Positions 7,814-16,329 of a stretch of 23,856 bases of DNA are shown here, piece after piece; the first letter of the stretch is position 1; the number at the start of each line of letters is the position of its first letter. The notes below the pieces were generated by a model that did no database searches, was not told where the DNA came from, and saw only the letters and a program-made list of their open reading frames with translations. Source of the DNA: Acidobacterium sp. GTDB taxonomy: Bacteria > Acidobacteriota > Terriglobia > Terriglobales > Acidobacteriaceae. A program made the translations under genes and the position numbers. The stretch spans positions 1 to 23,856 of the forward strand of contig PMAM01000236.1 of NCBI GenBank assembly GCA_003152595.1, read 5' to 3'.

Positions 7814-9133
7814 CTAGTCCCCAAACGGATCCTCCAGCGAAGGACTAGCCGGCGTCAGCAACTCCGCCCCATTCTCCGTGATGTGCATATCATCCTCGAG
7901 CCTCACCCCGAACTCACCCGGAATATAAATCCCCGGCTCGTCGCTGAACACCATCCCCGCGCGCATATGCGGATCGAGATCCCACCCGAACATATCGTTC
8001 TTCACCAGATACGGCCACTCGTGCCCGTCCATTCCGAGCCCATGTCCCACGCGGTGTGAAAAATACTTAAACCCGGGCCCATATCCTGCATCGACAATCA
8101 CCTTCCGCGCCGCTGCATCCACGCTCGCCAGCTCCACGCCCGGCTTCGCCTGCCGCAGCGCAGCCTGCTGCGCCTGATGAACGATATCGAAAACCTGCTT
8201 CATCTTCTCCGTCGGCTTGCCCAGCACAAACGTCCGCGTGATGTCGGACTGATACCCCTCGACCGTGCACCCATCGTCGACCATCAGCACCGTCCCTTCG
8301 CGAATCGTCTGCACCTGGCCCGATCCATGCGGCGACGCGGTGAACGTTCCGATGTTCAGGCTCGCCTCGCCCCGTAGCCCGACCTTGTTATAGGCCGCGT
8401 CAATCAGCCCGTGAACATCGACCGTCGTCATCCCCTCGCGCAGCGACTGATACACCGCCTTGTAGACCGCCAGCGTCGCCGCGGTCGCCGTCCGCAGGCA
8501 CTCCATTTCGTGCGCGTCCTTGATCATTCGGCACCCGGCGGTCACCGGGGTCGCAATCACAAATGTCAGCTGCGGTCCCGCGAGCGCCAGGCTGTTGGAG
8601 AAGACAAACTTCATCTCCTCGTCCAGCGCAACCCGCCCTGTCGCAATGCCGCGATCTCGCAGTCCCTTCACCGTGAGCGCAAACGGGCTCTCGTCTTCCT
8701 GCCACGTCAGCACATCGGCGTCCGTCCCAAACGGTCCAGAGCTCAGCAGCTCATGCGCCCGCACGCTCTCAAACGCGGGACACACCACGAACGGCTTCCC
8801 CTTCGCCGGAATCGTCAGCGCCCACAACCGCTCCCCGCCATTCAGACTGATGTTCGCGAAATACATCGAGCTGGTCGAATTATTCGCGAGCACGATGGCG
8901 TCCATCTTGTTCTCCGCCATCAGCTGTTTAGCGCGCTCGATGCGCGCCCGCCGCTCGTCATTGCTGATCGGCGCCACCTTTCCTGCAAACGAAGCCAGAG
9001 CCGCAATCGGAACGGGAAGGGAACTGGCCTCCCCCGCATCGCCAACCGCCTCACCCCAACCCGAAACCGAACCCGCAGCCCCCACCACCGCCGCACCACC
9101 CGCAACCCGCAGAAACCCTCGCCTCGAAACCAT
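7814..9133 (-). CDS. Tat-exported M24 metallopeptidase (Xaa-Pro aminopeptidase type)
   Basis: A 439-residue enzyme of the M24 'pita-bread' family, which removes N-terminal residues before proline (or processes creatine-like amides in relatives). The N-terminus MVSRRGFLRVAGGAAVVGAA is a twin-arginine signal, so the protein is probably exported folded with its metals. Residues ~58-195 form the creatinase-like N-domain (RIERAKQLMAENKMDAIVL). The catalytic domain carries all five metal ligands: Asp286 (MVDDG), Asp297 (YQSDITR), His364 (VGHGLG), Glu399 (FSDEPGIY) and Glu413 (RLEDD). His360 and His371 fit the substrate-binding histidines. Length is normal for the family. Divergent from yebC, with 264 bp between the starts. 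Confidence 0.88.
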   Translation of the reverse strand: MVSRRGFLRVAGGAAVVGAAGSVSGWGEAVGDAGEASSLPVPIAALASFAGKVAPISNDERRARIERAKQLMAENKMDAIVLANNSTSSMYFANISLNGGERLWALTIPAKGKPFVVCPAFESVRAHELLSSGPFGTDADVLTWQEDESPFALTVKGLRDRGIATGRVALDEEMKFVFSNSLALAGPQLTFVIATPVTAGCRMIKDAHEMECLRTATAATLAVYKAVYQSLREGMTTVDVHGLIDAAYNKVGLRGEASLNIGTFTASPHGSGQVQTIREGTVLMVDDGCTVEGYQSDITRTFVLGKPTEKMKQVFDIVHQAQQAALRQAKPGVELASVDAAARKVIVDAGYGPGFKYFSHRVGHGLGMDGHEWPYLVKNDMFGWDLDPHMRAGMVFSDEPGIYIPGEFGVRLEDDMHITENGAELLTPASPSLEDPFGD

Positions 9134-9301
9134 GCGTTCTCCTCAGCAGACAGATTGAATCTCCCAACTGTAGCGCACGAGGAAACAAACCAAAGTCCCT
9201 TCTACCGCAACCCCGCCTTTGCTCGTTCTTCCGCTCGTCTTTCCGCTCGCCGCCCGCTGGTCGCCCCGGAGCCCGGAGCCCTGTGCCCGGTGCCCTGCAC
9301 C

Positions 9302-9310
9302 TGCTATACT
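9302..9310 (+). promoter_or_regulatory. Extended -10 promoter element upstream of yebC
   Basis: TGCTATACT is a TGn-extended -10 box. It lies about 88 bases before the yebC ATG and would give a leader of roughly 80 bases. A clear -35 is missing, which extended -10 promoters tolerate. Confidence 0.4.
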
Positions 9311-9397
9311 CAACCGTTGCGGGCCAACCCCGGAAATCCCTCTATTTCCGGCCTTTCGCCCCATAATTCCAACCAAAATCAGACTTCTGAGGTTCCC

Positions 9398-10144
9398 ATG
9401 TCCGGCCATTCCAAATGGGCGACAATCAAGCACAAAAAGGGTGCGCTCGATGCCAAGCGCGGCAAGATCTTCACGCAGCTGATCAGGGAAATCACCATCG
9501 CCGCCAAATCCGGCGGCGACCCGGACGGCAATCCTCGCCTGCGCAGCGCCATCGCCGCCGCCAAGGCCGAGAACATGCCCAACGACAACATCAAGCGCGC
9601 CATCCAGCGCGGCACCGGTGAGCTCCCTGGCGCCACCTACGAAGAAATCTCCTTCGAGGGCTACGGTCCCGGCGGCGTCGCCATCATCGTTGACTGCACC
9701 ACCGATAATCGCAATCGCGCGGTCAGCGAAATCCGCCACACCTTCGCCAAACACGGTGGCAACCTCGGCGAGCCCAACTCTGTCCGCTTCATGTTTTCGA
9801 AGAAGGGCATCATCGCTGTTCCCAAAGCCGCGGCCGACGAAGAGAAGCTGATGAACATCGTCCTCGAAAACGGCGGCGAAGATCTCAACGACGAAGGTGA
9901 CACCTGGGAAATCGTCACCGATCCGCACGCGTTCGAAGCCGTGGCCCAGGCCGTGCGCGACGCGAAGATCGAAACCGTCATGTCCGAGATCACCATGATC
10001 GCTTCTACCTACACCAAGCTCGAAGGTCCGCAGGCCGCCTCCATGGTGCGTCTGCTCGAAGCCCTCGAAGAACACGACGACGTGCAAAACGTCTACTCCA
10101 ATTTCGATATGGACGCGAAGCAGCTGGAAGAAGTCTCCAGCTAA
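9398..10144 (+). CDS. yebC: YebC/PmpR family protein
   Basis: A 248-residue cytosolic protein of the YebC/TACO1 family. It was long annotated as a DNA-binding transcription regulator; newer work also links the family to translation. The N-terminus MSGHSKWATIKHKKG is the family hallmark. Further hallmarks are GGDPDGNPRLRSAI, AKAENMPNDNIKRAI and YEEISFEGYGPGGVAIIVDC. The length matches the usual ~245 residues. The long upstream open frame is a shadow of the opposite-strand peptidase gene; the ATG at 9398 has GAGG five bases upstream (9389-9392). In many bacteria yebC neighbours ruvC; no ruv gene follows here. It is closed by its own terminator at 10167, so it appears monocistronic. Confidence 0.96.
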   Translation: MSGHSKWATIKHKKGALDAKRGKIFTQLIREITIAAKSGGDPDGNPRLRSAIAAAKAENMPNDNIKRAIQRGTGELPGATYEEISFEGYGPGGVAIIVDCTTDNRNRAVSEIRHTFAKHGGNLGEPNSVRFMFSKKGIIAVPKAAADEEKLMNIVLENGGEDLNDEGDTWEIVTDPHAFEAVAQAVRDAKIETVMSEITMIASTYTKLEGPQAASMVRLLEALEEHDDVQNVYSNFDMDAKQLEEVSS

Positions 10145-10166
10145 GCGCGGCAGCTTCATTCACCGA

Positions 10167-10194
10167 GGGGCCGCCTTCTGGCGGCCTTTCCTTT
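10167..10194 (+). terminator. Rho-independent terminator of yebC
   Basis: A perfect stem GGCCGCC (10169-10175) and GGCGGCC (10180-10186) with loop TTCT is followed by TTTCCTTT. It begins 25 bases after the yebC stop codon. Confidence 0.85.
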
Positions 10195-10224
10195 GATCCG
10201 GAACTGATCGGAGTCGATCGCGCA

Positions 10225-10947
10225 GTGAAAATCCGCAGCCTGCTTCTTGCCCTCGCAGTCCTCGCCGCTGCTGCCATCCCCGCCTTCGCCCAGTCCACGG
10301 CGCTCGCTACAGATGCGCCAGCCGCCGCCGCTCTCGCACGCCTGCCCTGGGAGTACGGCCCCTTCTTCCAGGGCGGAACCGGCATCGGTGACCGTGCCAG
10401 TTACAAATTCACCGCTGCCGGCTTCCGCCTCGGCAAAGTCATCACCGGTCAGCATCTCGGCAGCATCTTCCGCGGCCAGTTTGAAGTCGCAGGCGAAGTC
10501 ATGCCCTACTGGCAGGCCTTCACCCCCGCACCTTACAGCGTCCTGGCGGAATGTTACGATCCCACCTCAAAGCTCAACTACAGCTGCCCCATCTATTACG
10601 GTGGCGGTACTTTCACAGGTGTGAGTCTAACCCCGGTTATTTTTCGCTGGGACTTCAAACCCGGCCGTCGCATCGCCCCATGGTTTCAGGCCGCCGGCGG
10701 GCTCATCTATACCACCCACAAATTTCCGCCGGACTACCTCGTTCAGCCCGGCCAGCCCGGCGGCACCAGCGTCTGGAATTTCTCCCCCCAGGGCGGCATC
10801 GGCATCCACTACTTCATCCGCCCCGGTCGCGCCATCACCCTCTCCGCCAACGGTGTCCATATCTCCTCCGCCTCGCTCGGAGACAAGAACCCCGGAGTCA
10901 ACGCCAGCGTCAGTTTCCAGATCGGCTATACGTTTTTCGGCAAGTAG
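10225..10947 (+). CDS. PagL-like outer-membrane beta-barrel (acyloxyacyl hydrolase family)
   Basis: A 240-residue protein with a GTG start, supported by GGAG eleven bases upstream, and a signal peptide (MKIRSLLLALAVLAAAAIPA, then FAQS). Alternating aromatic/polar strands and the final FQIGYTFFGK indicate a small outer-membrane barrel. Near the C-terminus GVHISSASLGDKNPGVN resembles the PagL lipid A 3-O-deacylase active site, with His212 and Ser214 in place. The third catalytic position, a Glu twelve residues after the Ser in Pseudomonas PagL, is Asn226 here. It may therefore be a diverged or inactive deacylase, or a barrel with another role. The next gene, ftcD, follows after 80 bp and is functionally unrelated. 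Confidence 0.68.
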   Translation: MKIRSLLLALAVLAAAAIPAFAQSTALATDAPAAAALARLPWEYGPFFQGGTGIGDRASYKFTAAGFRLGKVITGQHLGSIFRGQFEVAGEVMPYWQAFTPAPYSVLAECYDPTSKLNYSCPIYYGGGTFTGVSLTPVIFRWDFKPGRRIAPWFQAAGGLIYTTHKFPPDYLVQPGQPGGTSVWNFSPQGGIGIHYFIRPGRAITLSANGVHISSASLGDKNPGVNASVSFQIGYTFFGK

Positions 10948-11027
10948 TTTTACAACGGAACAAGCCAAGCCTCCAGCAACCCGCGTATCATCGCGCGTGG
11001 CGAATCGCGTCGAAACCGTGAACCAGC

Positions 11028-11954
11028 ATGCCAGACCCGCTCATCGAATGCGTTCCCAACTTCTCTGAAGGCCGCCGCCCCGAAGTCATCGAGGCCATCG
11101 TCGCCGCCATGAATGTCGAAGGCGTTCGCCTCCTCGACTACTCCCTCGATGTCGACCACAACCGTTCCGTCGTCACCATCGCCGGTCCACCCGCCGCCGT
11201 GGTTGAATCCGCCGTGCGCGGAGCCGGCCGCGCCTCCGAGCTCATCGACCTCACCGCCCAGGAGGGCGTCCACCCCCGCATCGGCGCCGCCGACGTCATC
11301 CCCTTTGTCCCCATTCGCGACATCTCCCTCGAGCAGTGCGTCCTCCTCGCCCGCCAGGCCGGCAACGAAATCTGGAAGCGTCACCAGGTCCCTGTCTACT
11401 TCTACGAAGCTGCCGCTGCCCGCCCCGACCGCGCCATGCTCGAAGAAGTCCGCCGCGGCCAGTTTGAAGGCCTCCGCGACGCCGTCCTCCGCGAGCCCGC
11501 ACGCCGCCCCGATGTAGGCGGTCCCTCACTGCATCCCACCGCCGGCGCATCCGCCATTGGTGCCCGCCGCTTCCTCATCGCCTTCAACCTCTATCTCGAC
11601 ACCCCCGAAGTCTCCGTTGCCCGCGCTATCGCCAAAGAAATCCGCCAGTCCGGCGGCGGCCTCGCCGGCGTCAAAGCCATGGGCGTCTCCGCGCACGGCC
11701 AGGCCCAGGTTTCCATGAACATCACCGACTTCGCCCGCACCCCGGTCGGCCAGGTCTTCAATGCCGTCAAAGACAAGGCCCGCAAACACGGTGCCGCCCC
11801 CGCCCGCGCCGAGCTCATCGGCCTGATCCCGGAAGCCGCTCTTGAGCGAAACAGCGAATGGCTGCGTCTGCTGGTTGACGGAGGCTTCGACCCCGACGAA
11901 AAGGTCCTCGAACGCCGTCTCGACCACCCGCTGCCATGGCCCAAAACCGCCTGA
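11028..11954 (+). CDS. ftcD: Glutamate formimidoyltransferase (single-domain)
   Basis: A 308-residue cytosolic enzyme that transfers the formimino group from N-formiminoglutamate to tetrahydrofolate, the last step of one histidine degradation route. Recognised by ECVPNFSEGRRPEVI at the start, EGVHPRIGAADVIPFVP with the catalytic His82 (same number as in the mammalian enzyme), and GARRFLIAFNLYLDT near 180. The C-terminal half (IRQSGGGLAGVKAMG, QVSMNITDF) is the second formiminotransferase subdomain. It lacks the cyclodeaminase domain of the bifunctional animal protein, which is normal in bacteria. No hut genes are visible nearby, so other histidine-degradation steps must be encoded elsewhere or be absent. 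Confidence 0.94.
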   Translation: MPDPLIECVPNFSEGRRPEVIEAIVAAMNVEGVRLLDYSLDVDHNRSVVTIAGPPAAVVESAVRGAGRASELIDLTAQEGVHPRIGAADVIPFVPIRDISLEQCVLLARQAGNEIWKRHQVPVYFYEAAAARPDRAMLEEVRRGQFEGLRDAVLREPARRPDVGGPSLHPTAGASAIGARRFLIAFNLYLDTPEVSVARAIAKEIRQSGGGLAGVKAMGVSAHGQAQVSMNITDFARTPVGQVFNAVKDKARKHGAAPARAELIGLIPEAALERNSEWLRLLVDGGFDPDEKVLERRLDHPLPWPKTA

Positions 11955-11993
11955 GCAACCATAGTTGTAGCCCCCTGGCCGCCCCGCCCGGCG

Positions 11994-11999
11994 TAAAAT
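11994..11999 (+). promoter_or_regulatory. Possible -10 box upstream of the gene at 12116
   Basis: TAAAAT lies about 117 bases upstream of the GTG start in the 161-bp gap after ftcD. There is no good -35 at the right distance, so this is weak. Confidence 0.2.
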
Positions 12000-12115
12000 T
12001 GACTTACCGTGCGGCCCAGGCGAGTCCTTTCGCCGCTCTTCGGGGTCAAAGACCACAGCGGTCCTCAAATTCTTCACACTCAGCCGGATAACCGGCGGAG
12101 GGAGCAGGTTCACCA

Positions 12116-13066
12116 GTGAAATTCGGAATTTTCAGTTTGGCTTTGGCAACAGCGGCCTGCGCCGTCGCACTTCCCGCGCGTGCCGCGCAAATCGACACCG
12201 ACGCCCGCTCGGCCATTCCTCACGACGTCCAGCAGCTCATCGTCGTCGACTACGGCGTCATGGAGAATTCCCCCACCGCCATGGACCTCAAGGCGCGCGT
12301 CCTTCCCCCTGAGCTCAAGCAGCTGGAAGCCGCCCTCAAAGCCTCCGGCCTCGACGAAAATCACGACATCGAACAGCTCGCCTTTGCCGCCTACCGCGTC
12401 GGTACCGGCGATAACGTCCGCATCGTCGGCCTCGCCCAGGGCCAGTTCCAGATCGCCGATATCATGGCCATCCTCAATAAGAAGAAGGTCAAGGCCACCA
12501 TGATCCGCAACAATAAGCTCTATCCCATGGGCGCCAGCGGCATGCTCGTCACCTTCCTCAACCCCACCACCATGCTCTTCGGCAACAGCGACGCCATCAA
12601 GCCCGCCCTCGACTGCCGCGACGGCCTCGCTCCCAGTTTCCTCACCAACCAGGACATGCTCGCCGCCATGCAAAAGGTCGATACCGCCCCCATCTGGAGC
12701 ATCCTCGATCAGCAGGGCACGCAGTACATGATGCATTCCCTCCTCGGCCAGGCCTCGCAGCTCACCGACTACGAGACCGTCCGCAAGCGCCTCCTCAACT
12801 CCAGCTACACCATGGATTTCAATAACGGCGTCAAGTTCAACCTCTATGTCGCCACCACCGACACCTTCACCGCAGCCACCATGTCGTCGCTCCTGAACGC
12901 TGCCGCGATGTACGAAAAAGTCAGCGGCAATCCAACCGAGAAGCAGGCCATCGACGCGACCACCATCGACTCCACCGCAGGCACCCTGAGCGTGAAGTTC
13001 GCCGCCTCCGACAGCCAGTTCTCCGCGCTCTTGCAGTCCCCGCTATTCCAGAACGTGGTGCGCTAG
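12116..13066 (+). CDS. Uncharacterised secreted protein
   Basis: A 316-residue protein of unknown function. It begins with GTG, with a strong purine-rich ribosome site GGAGGGAG (12097-12104) eleven bases upstream. The N-terminus MKFGIFSLALATAACAVALP, then ARA-AQ, is a signal peptide. The mature part is soluble-looking, mixed alpha/beta, with no transmembrane segment and few cysteines. Stretches such as VQQLIVVDYGVMENSP, RIVGLAQGQF and MLFGNSDAIKPALDC suggest a repeated beta-alpha unit that measures or binds something, but no family can be named with confidence. It has its own possible promoter and is followed by a dispersed repeat and the island. Confidence 0.82.
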   Translation: MKFGIFSLALATAACAVALPARAAQIDTDARSAIPHDVQQLIVVDYGVMENSPTAMDLKARVLPPELKQLEAALKASGLDENHDIEQLAFAAYRVGTGDNVRIVGLAQGQFQIADIMAILNKKKVKATMIRNNKLYPMGASGMLVTFLNPTTMLFGNSDAIKPALDCRDGLAPSFLTNQDMLAAMQKVDTAPIWSILDQQGTQYMMHSLLGQASQLTDYETVRKRLLNSSYTMDFNNGVKFNLYVATTDTFTAATMSSLLNAAAMYEKVSGNPTEKQAIDATTIDSTAGTLSVKFAASDSQFSALLQSPLFQNVVR

Positions 13067-13092
13067 GGTGGTGTTTCCGAAATATCTCTACC

Positions 13093-13160
13093 TGTCATCC
13101 CGAAGCGAGCGCTGTGGGGCCCCATCGAAGATGGGGTAGGCGAGCGAGGGACCTGCTTCT
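13093..13160. repeat. Dispersed 'GTCATCCCGAAGC' type repeat, copy 2
   Basis: Starts TGTCATCCCGAAGCGAG and ends GCGAGCGAGGGACCTGCTTC, with the same edges as the copy at 5391-5423. Between them is an insert with a small hairpin CCCCATC-GAA-GATGGGG. It lies in the gap between the gene ending at 13066 and the restriction-modification gene. Confidence 0.5.
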
Positions 13161-13216
13161 CATCCTCACCGCCCGTAACAAACTTTCGAGACACCGCACT
13201 ACCGGCAGCCTTCAAC

Positions 13217-13252
13217 AAAAAAAGGAGTGGCCTTCAAGCCGCTCCTTTGTAT
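13217..13252. terminator. Bidirectional terminator
   Basis: AAAGGAGTGGC (13221-13231) pairs with GCCGCTCCTTT (13238-13248), eleven pairs including one G-T. The A-run on the left gives a TTTTTTT tract on the minus strand, so it is strongest as the end of minus-strand transcription from the restriction-modification gene. In the plus direction the T-run is short, and it could also end the 12116 gene. Confidence 0.75.
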
Positions 13253-13422
13253 TTCTGACAGGTATAACCTCAAGTTTCGCTGAGTGCTTCGGCCCTGTTG
13301 GCAACGGCTGGCCTCGGGGTCGCAGCAGATCGCTGAACTCTAGCCGACTTACTGTTCCGTATCCGTGGCCGATGAGCGCTTTGGCAACAATGCGCTCTTG
13401 GATAAGCGGAGCCCGCACGCCC
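13253..13422. other. Short stretch downstream of the restriction-modification gene
   Basis: It contains a minus-strand open frame of 68 codons whose GTG (13418) lies four bases after the RM stop. That frame runs into the terminator hairpin, so the last residues are hairpin sequence. Codon use and composition do not decide whether it is translated; I recognise no family and treat it as doubtful. Confidence 0.4.
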
Positions 13423-16329
13423 TCAGAGCGGCATCGGCTCGATGCAATCGTCTGTGATCAACCTTTTCGCATCCTTCGCCACCGAAGGCAATCCTGGGCC
13501 AGCTACTCGATGCATTGACGCCTCCCGCTCGGCGACCTTCTGATTTAGGAGAAACAGGAATTCCAGAACGTTCGTCCTCGCGGTCATTCCGTAGGCGGCC
13601 CGAACCGCAGAATCCAGACGCGCGTGCGCCTCCTTCAAGGGGTTGTCGCCAGGGAGTTCCATCGATCTGTAGAGGTCCCTAAGGCTGCAGCGGTGCTCAT
13701 TTATCAACTGGGCGCGAAGCCGTCGGAGACCAACCGCCGCACTTGCGACAGCTCGGACTTGACTGATCGTTGGCGACTGCGGCCACGGGAACGAATCGTA
13801 AACCGTGTTGCTCGTGTATCTGAAACGCTCAGTGAGCGTGGAACAACGTTCAGTGAACCAGACCCAATGAATACCCGATTGAAGAATTCCGAATGAGTAG
13901 TCATCCGCGAACTTGAATACCGGGACTGCGTCACTTGGATTTATGGCTTTGGCAACAAAGACAAACACGGGGCGCTTTGTGACGCGACTGCAGCAGATAT
14001 ATCGGGACAGGGGCGAGAGCGTTTTCAGCAAATCAAGACGAGGCCAGGACAGCTGCCACCACCTGTCTAAAAACCCCTTGTGGTGTTTGTTCAAACGAGC
14101 CCGCGCGTCTGCTACTCTAGCTTCCTCATTCCGTTGCTCTTCCTTTCCAGCTTTCTCTTCGCGATCGGGCAACACCAGACGCTGTATCCTGCGAAATGGC
14201 TCAGTAAAGGTCCGCGCTTCGATTAGGCCACGCGGTGCGAAATCGATCACGTATCGCGTCGGCTTTGGAGGCACCTCTGACAAAAAATCGTCTCCGATCA
14301 GGTACGGTCTGATAACTTCGGCGTTGCGTCCATTGGCCTCGATCATTTCCCGGGCCTCTTCGGGGCTGAGAAGAAATCCCTTGTGCCCGTGAGTCTGCCC
14401 TTGATCGCATGTATCGGAATCGATGTTAACTCGCAGTTCCGCAGCATTCGTGACGTCAAATTTTCCGGACAACGCAGCCCCTATGCGTTCTACCTCATTT
14501 ACTTCCCAAGGGCTGTCGAGAGAGTCCCCATTCTGTCTAAATAGCTTCTTTGGGCGCCGCTCCTCACCCTTGATCCAGTTCACGATGGAGACATGTACAT
14601 CCGCATCGCCCGACCAAACTTGAGTGGAAACGGCTTCGGTTATCACCCCTCCGGTATTAACGATGTGGTCGAGACCGCCTTCACGTGAATAGTTCTGGCG
14701 GATAGTGTTTGTTCCGACTAGACCCGCCCGCATGCCTGGAGCCAGCTCGTCATGAGCGCGTCGAAACCAATAAACGCAGTAATCGGCGTTACCAGGCACT
14801 TCAGGATACCGACTCCGAACTCTATTCACGTACGCCGGGCTGAACTCTTGTTGCATCTTGTTCTTCGACTGATACGGCGGATTGCCGATAATGACGTCGA
14901 CTCGCGGCCAAGAGGTCAGAAGGGAATCTTCGCAAACTATGTTGCTATCAAGATTATCGAGCGGTAGCGGTTTCTCAAACTCGAATGGCAGCTCGCTATT
15001 CTGGGCAAACCAGCCATCATGTGTTTCGACCAGCGCGATGCGTTTCGCGAGCATTAAAGTGACCTTGGCCAACTCAACAGCAAAGGGGTCCCGGTCGATA
15101 CCGTAGAATTGCTTGGTGCTGACGAGCGATGCTGTACCAACTGCTCTCCGGGCACGCTCACCGAAGTTCTCATGGACTCTCGTTAGGATCTCCATTTCGA
15201 GATTTAGCAATTCCCTGTATGCGATGTACAGAAAATTGCCGCTACCACATGCGGGGTCGAGAACAGTGAAGGCAAGAACCGCGTCAGCCAGATCGCGCAG
15301 TTCCTTCAGGGTCGATGCTTGTGCTATCCGCTCACGCCAAGGACGAACGATGCTCGGGCGCACGACTTTCTGTACGTCTGCTTCGCTGGTAAAGTGAGCG
15401 CCGAACGCATGCCGCTGCTCCTTGTCCATGCTGCTTTGAAAAAGGGTGCCAAAAATGGGCGGTGCAACCTTTCCCCAATTCTCAGAGGACGCACTCGACA
15501 ACAGCTCAAGCTCATCCAGCCGCAATTCGATCGGGTCGACAATGGAGAATAGGCCGCCGTTGAAGTAGCTAACCGACCTGAAGCGGCCACCTCGCGCTGG
15601 CTGCTCCGAATTCATCTGTCGGAATAGAGAGCCTAGGAGGTCATAACTACTTCCTCCATGAACGCAGTCCCTAATCAATTCGGAAAAAAGACCCTTAGGC
15701 AACAAGTCGAAATCTTCCGAGAACATTGCTACCACGCACTGCAAAATAAACCTTTGTGCACTATCCCGCTTCTCCCCGCGCCTCACTAGCGAGTTGAATA
15801 CCTGGGCGACCTTATCGGCTGCCGCACGTGTAACAGCGACCCGATCGTTGTTGAAGAGGGGCTTCTTTTCGTCGGGAAACAGAAAGTTGAGGGCCTCATA
15901 GCGATCAACCAACTGATCGAGTCGAACGCGGTCCATCGGCTCATGCAGCTGAACATTGAAGTCGTAAATCCAGAACTCATCGAAATTGCACAGGACCACG
16001 TATCGCGGCCGATCAGGTACGGCGTTGAGCCAGTATTCAAATGCCTGTTGATAATGCTTCTGAAGCTTTTGGCCGCGGCTCTTCATCTCGATGAGAAGCC
16101 GCGGACGCCAAACCAGGTCCGCGAAAGCTGTCGCTTGACCTTGCCGCTTCACCCTGAATTCGAGGATTGCGCCCGCTTCCTTATAGCCGTAATGACCGAA
16201 CGCCTTGAATAGTCGATCACAGAAAACCTGCGCCTCGCCTCGCTCATCGCCTTCGAGGCGGCTGCAGTACTCCACGAATGCTCTAATCTGGTCCCTGATC
16301 TCTGACACACTCAACCTTTGGAGGCCCAC
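13423..16329 (-). CDS. MmeI-like type IIL restriction-modification enzyme (fused nuclease and adenine methylase)
   Basis: A 968-residue single-chain enzyme that by family would methylate adenine on one strand of an asymmetric site and cut about 20 bases away. The N-terminus has a PD-(D/E)xK nuclease: Asp71, then LLIEMKSRGQ with Glu81 and Lys83, the same spacing as in MmeI (D70-x9-E80-x-K82). A helical linker follows (~165-350). The methylase has motif I DPACGSGNFLY (358-368) and motif IV GNPPY (482-486), a gamma-class N6-adenine arrangement. The stretch VPGNADYCVYWF is typical of the MmeI group. The C-terminal target-recognition part contains FADDYSFGILQS and FRYTSNTVYDSFPWPQ. The called start is GTG at 16329; a GTG seven codons later has AAAGG six bases before it and may be the real start. 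Its base use is poorer in G+C than all flanking genes, which points to transfer. No partner gene is needed for this type. Confidence 0.9.
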   Translation of the reverse strand: MGLQRLSVSEIRDQIRAFVEYCSRLEGDERGEAQVFCDRLFKAFGHYGYKEAGAILEFRVKRQGQATAFADLVWRPRLLIEMKSRGQKLQKHYQQAFEYWLNAVPDRPRYVVLCNFDEFWIYDFNVQLHEPMDRVRLDQLVDRYEALNFLFPDEKKPLFNNDRVAVTRAAADKVAQVFNSLVRRGEKRDSAQRFILQCVVAMFSEDFDLLPKGLFSELIRDCVHGGSSYDLLGSLFRQMNSEQPARGGRFRSVSYFNGGLFSIVDPIELRLDELELLSSASSENWGKVAPPIFGTLFQSSMDKEQRHAFGAHFTSEADVQKVVRPSIVRPWRERIAQASTLKELRDLADAVLAFTVLDPACGSGNFLYIAYRELLNLEMEILTRVHENFGERARRAVGTASLVSTKQFYGIDRDPFAVELAKVTLMLAKRIALVETHDGWFAQNSELPFEFEKPLPLDNLDSNIVCEDSLLTSWPRVDVIIGNPPYQSKNKMQQEFSPAYVNRVRSRYPEVPGNADYCVYWFRRAHDELAPGMRAGLVGTNTIRQNYSREGGLDHIVNTGGVITEAVSTQVWSGDADVHVSIVNWIKGEERRPKKLFRQNGDSLDSPWEVNEVERIGAALSGKFDVTNAAELRVNIDSDTCDQGQTHGHKGFLLSPEEAREMIEANGRNAEVIRPYLIGDDFLSEVPPKPTRYVIDFAPRGLIEARTFTEPFRRIQRLVLPDREEKAGKEEQRNEEARVADARARLNKHHKGFLDRWWQLSWPRLDLLKTLSPLSRYICCSRVTKRPVFVFVAKAINPSDAVPVFKFADDYSFGILQSGIHWVWFTERCSTLTERFRYTSNTVYDSFPWPQSPTISQVRAVASAAVGLRRLRAQLINEHRCSLRDLYRSMELPGDNPLKEAHARLDSAVRAAYGMTARTNVLEFLFLLNQKVAEREASMHRVAGPGLPSVAKDAKRLITDDCIEPMPL

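Noticed and set aside
9222..9245. Two tandem 12-base units (CTCGTTCTTCCG, CTCGTCTTTCCG)
   Set aside because: Only two imperfect copies in a C-rich gap; too weak to call a repeat.
8411..9397. Long plus-strand extension upstream of yebC
   Set aside because: Antisense to the M24 peptidase gene; YebC proteins start with MxGHSKW, which is at 9398.
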